From: Hydrogenophaga sp.
GTDB taxonomy: Bacteria > Pseudomonadota > Gammaproteobacteria > Burkholderiales > Burkholderiaceae_C
DNA: 64,000 bases
Direction of reading: 5' to 3'
NCBI RefSeq assembly: GCF_018780385.1
Contig: NZ_JADMJO010000038.1
Coordinates: 18,816-82,815 of the forward strand
Both the position numbers and the translations under genes were made by a program. Of the stretch, positions 62,734 through 64,000 are shown one piece after another. The number at the start of each line of letters is the position of its first letter. The first letter of the stretch is position 1. The notes beneath the pieces are model-generated. The model did no database searches. It worked only from the letters and a program-made list of their open reading frames with translations, and was not told the DNA's origin.

Positions 62734-63405
62734 TCAGAAGCGGATGCCGGCAGGGTTGGTGACGGGTGGCGTCACCGACGGCGCTGCAGGCGCTTCGGCG
62801 GGTTGCGATTGAGCCGTGGCTGGCCCGGGCGCTGCAACCGGGGCTTGCACGGCTACCAAGGCAGTGGGGGCGGCGCGCCGATAGGCGCTCGGCAGAGCCG
62901 ACTGCTTGGGATAGCCGGCCGCATCGAGGAACTGGGTCCACTCGCTGTCGGAGTAGCCCTTGATCTGCTGGCTCCCGATCGTCAGGAAGGGCAAGGAGGC
63001 CTGCCCGCTGAGGCGTTTCAGGGCTTCGGCGTCCTCGTTGGTGCTGATGGTTTTTTCGGCATAAGGGATGCCGCGCGCGTTGAGCAGATTGCGCCCACTG
63101 TTGCAAGGCGCGCATTCGCTGCTGGTGTAGAGCGTCACCGGGTACCGGTTGCTGACTTGTCGGAGCTCGAAGGGCAGCGAGGCATTGGCGCCACCACCTG
63201 CCGCACCGGCCGCTCCCGTTGCAGGGCGTGCGTTGGTGGCCGGCGGTGGTTGGTCAGAGTAGCTCACACGACCATCGGGCCCGACGATGCGGTACACGCC
63301 CTGGGCCAAGGCCGAGACGGACACCAAGCCCACCATCAGGCCCAAGGCCGCGCTGCGCAGGTGGGACGTGGGTGCTGAGGAGAATGTGGATGTATGGGTG
63401 TTCAT
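62734..63405 (-). CDS. exported DUF4124/glutaredoxin-like protein
   Basis: 223-residue exported protein. A signal peptide (LRSAALGLMVGLVSVSALAQ) is followed by a DUF4124 domain (YRIVGPDGRVSYSDQPPP). A glutaredoxin-like domain has the redox motif CAPC and FLTIGSQQIKGYSDSEW. The C-terminus is Pro/Ala-rich. It probably works as a periplasmic thiol reductant or isomerase. ATG 63405 has AGGAG at good spacing, preferred over the frame's earlier start. Confidence 0.88.
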   Translation of the reverse strand: MNTHTSTFSSAPTSHLRSAALGLMVGLVSVSALAQGVYRIVGPDGRVSYSDQPPPATNARPATGAAGAAGGGANASLPFELRQVSNRYPVTLYTSSECAPCNSGRNLLNARGIPYAEKTISTNEDAEALKRLSGQASLPFLTIGSQQIKGYSDSEWTQFLDAAGYPKQSALPSAYRRAAPTALVAVQAPVAAPGPATAQSQPAEAPAAPSVTPPVTNPAGIRF

Positions 63406-63436
63406 ATCGACTCCTATCGGCAATCAGCGCAACAAA

Positions 63437-64000
63437 TCAAGCCATGCCTTGATGACGCAGCAGGGCCTCGATGCTGGGTTCGCGGCCCCGGAAGGCCTTG
63501 AACGACTCCATGGCCGGGCGACTGCCACCTGCTTCAAGGATCGCTTCACGATAGCGGCGGCCCGTGGCCACGTCCAGCGTGCTGTGGCCATTTTGCTGCG
63601 CCGCTTCTTCAAACGCGGCGTATGCGTCAGCCGAGAGCACTTCGGCCCATTTGTAGCTGTAGTAGCCAGCCGAATATCCGCCGGCAAAGATGTGGCTGAA
63701 GGTGTGCGGCGAGCGGCTGTAGGCAGGCGGTTGCAACACCGCCACCTCGTCGCGCACCTGCTGCTGCAGCGCGAGGATGGCCTCGCCGCTGGTGGCAGGT
63801 TGCGGCTGGCTGTGCAAGAGCATGTCGAACAGCGAAAACTCCACTTGCCGCAGGGTCTGCAAACCGCTCTGGTAGTTTTTGGCGGCCAGCATCTTGTCGA
63901 ACAGCGCGCGCGGCAGTGGCTCGCCAGTGTCCACATGGGCGGTCATGTGCTTGAGCACATCCCATTCCCAGCAGAAGTTCTCCATGAACTGGCTGGGCAG
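63437..64000 (-). CDS. prlC: oligopeptidase A, C-terminal part
   Basis: The last ~188 codons of an M3-family metallopeptidase; the gene runs off the right edge. QFMENFCWEWDVLKHM and FSHIFAGGYSAGYYSYKWAEVLSAD are hallmark oligopeptidase A sequences; the HExxH zinc motif lies outside the window. The enzyme degrades cytoplasmic peptides and signal-peptide remnants. The stop at 63437 leaves a 31-base gap to the glutaredoxin-like gene. Confidence 0.93.
   Translation of the reverse strand: MPSQFMENFCWEWDVLKHMTAHVDTGEPLPRALFDKMLAAKNYQSGLQTLRQVEFSLFDMLLHSQPQPATSGEAILALQQQVRDEVAVLQPPAYSRSPHTFSHIFAGGYSAGYYSYKWAEVLSADAYAAFEEAAQQNGHSTLDVATGRRYREAILEAGGSRPAMESFKAFRGREPSIEALLRHQGMA

Noticed and set aside
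1..64000. CRISPR arrays, tRNA or rRNA genes, insertion sequences
   Set aside because: I saw no regularly spaced repeats, no tRNA-like or rRNA sequence and no transposase-like protein or matching terminal inverted repeats on reading both strands.

Overview
The window looks like chromosomal DNA of a high-GC betaproteobacterium, most likely Burkholderiales (Comamonadaceae-like). This is inferred from the exosortase A (XrtA/EpsH) gene set and from the housekeeping genes pyrD, rpiA and prlC at the right end; no rRNA or marker phylogeny was available. Almost all of it is one exopolysaccharide (EPS) and PEP-CTERM protein-sorting locus. Its left part (polysaccharide export, chain-length and tyrosine kinase genes) presumably lies before base 1, and it runs to about 59.7 kb.

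Layout. 1-5946: end of an outer-membrane barrel gene, then the tightly coupled XrtA core (ATPase, deacetylase, FemAB-like transferase, glycosyltransferase, exosortase A). 5984-14615: PaaK/CapK-like ligase (opposite strand), acyltransferase 3, glycosyltransferase, wecB, an MBOAT/SGNH O-acetylation pair, wecC. 14723-18663 and about 22480-24190: two AT-rich islands with an O-antigen-ligase-like protein, a GMC oxidoreductase, methyltransferases and a glycosyltransferase. Between and after them lie a deacetylase-glycosyltransferase fusion, a Wzx-type flippase and more glycosyltransferases up to 29 kb, followed by a VanZ-like protein and a GNAT/FemAB-like protein. 31502-40843: two N-acyl-amino-acid-synthase-like acyltransferases flanking a methyltransferase coupled to a 24-codon ORF, an MMPL/RND exporter, an outer-membrane barrel, a LolA-fold lipoprotein-sorting-like protein, a ThiF/E1-like enzyme and the only PEP-CTERM substrate in the window. 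41046-47960: the exosortase-A acyl/amine module (two hydrolases, acyl carrier protein, AMP-ligase, PLP decarboxylase) and a polymerase/ligase with a large inserted periplasmic domain. 48044-55744: the initiating phosphoglycosyltransferase and the PrsK-PrsR-PrsT regulatory/TPR set. 55984-59750: a secreted four-Cys protein followed by PqqD-like, HprK-like kinase, nucleotidyltransferase and trypsin-like protease genes. 59794-64000: FAD oxidoreductase and chromosomal housekeeping genes.

How the parts fit. WecB/WecC supply UDP-ManNAcA; the EpsB-like transferase primes the lipid carrier; the glycosyltransferases build the repeat unit; Wzx and the ligase-like proteins export and join it; deacetylases, MBOAT/SGNH and acyltransferases decorate it; XrtA sorts PEP-CTERM proteins into this matrix. 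PrsK/PrsR is a two-component pair with a sigma-54-interacting regulator. I find three good sigma-54 (-24/-12) promoter candidates: before the PEP-CTERM gene, before the secreted four-Cys gene and before the second acyltransferase. The first two also share an identical 15-base box. The most novel-looking parts are the acyl-lipid/ThiF/exporter module (31.5-41 kb) and the kinase/nucleotidyltransferase operon (56-59.7 kb), both apparently under the same regulator.
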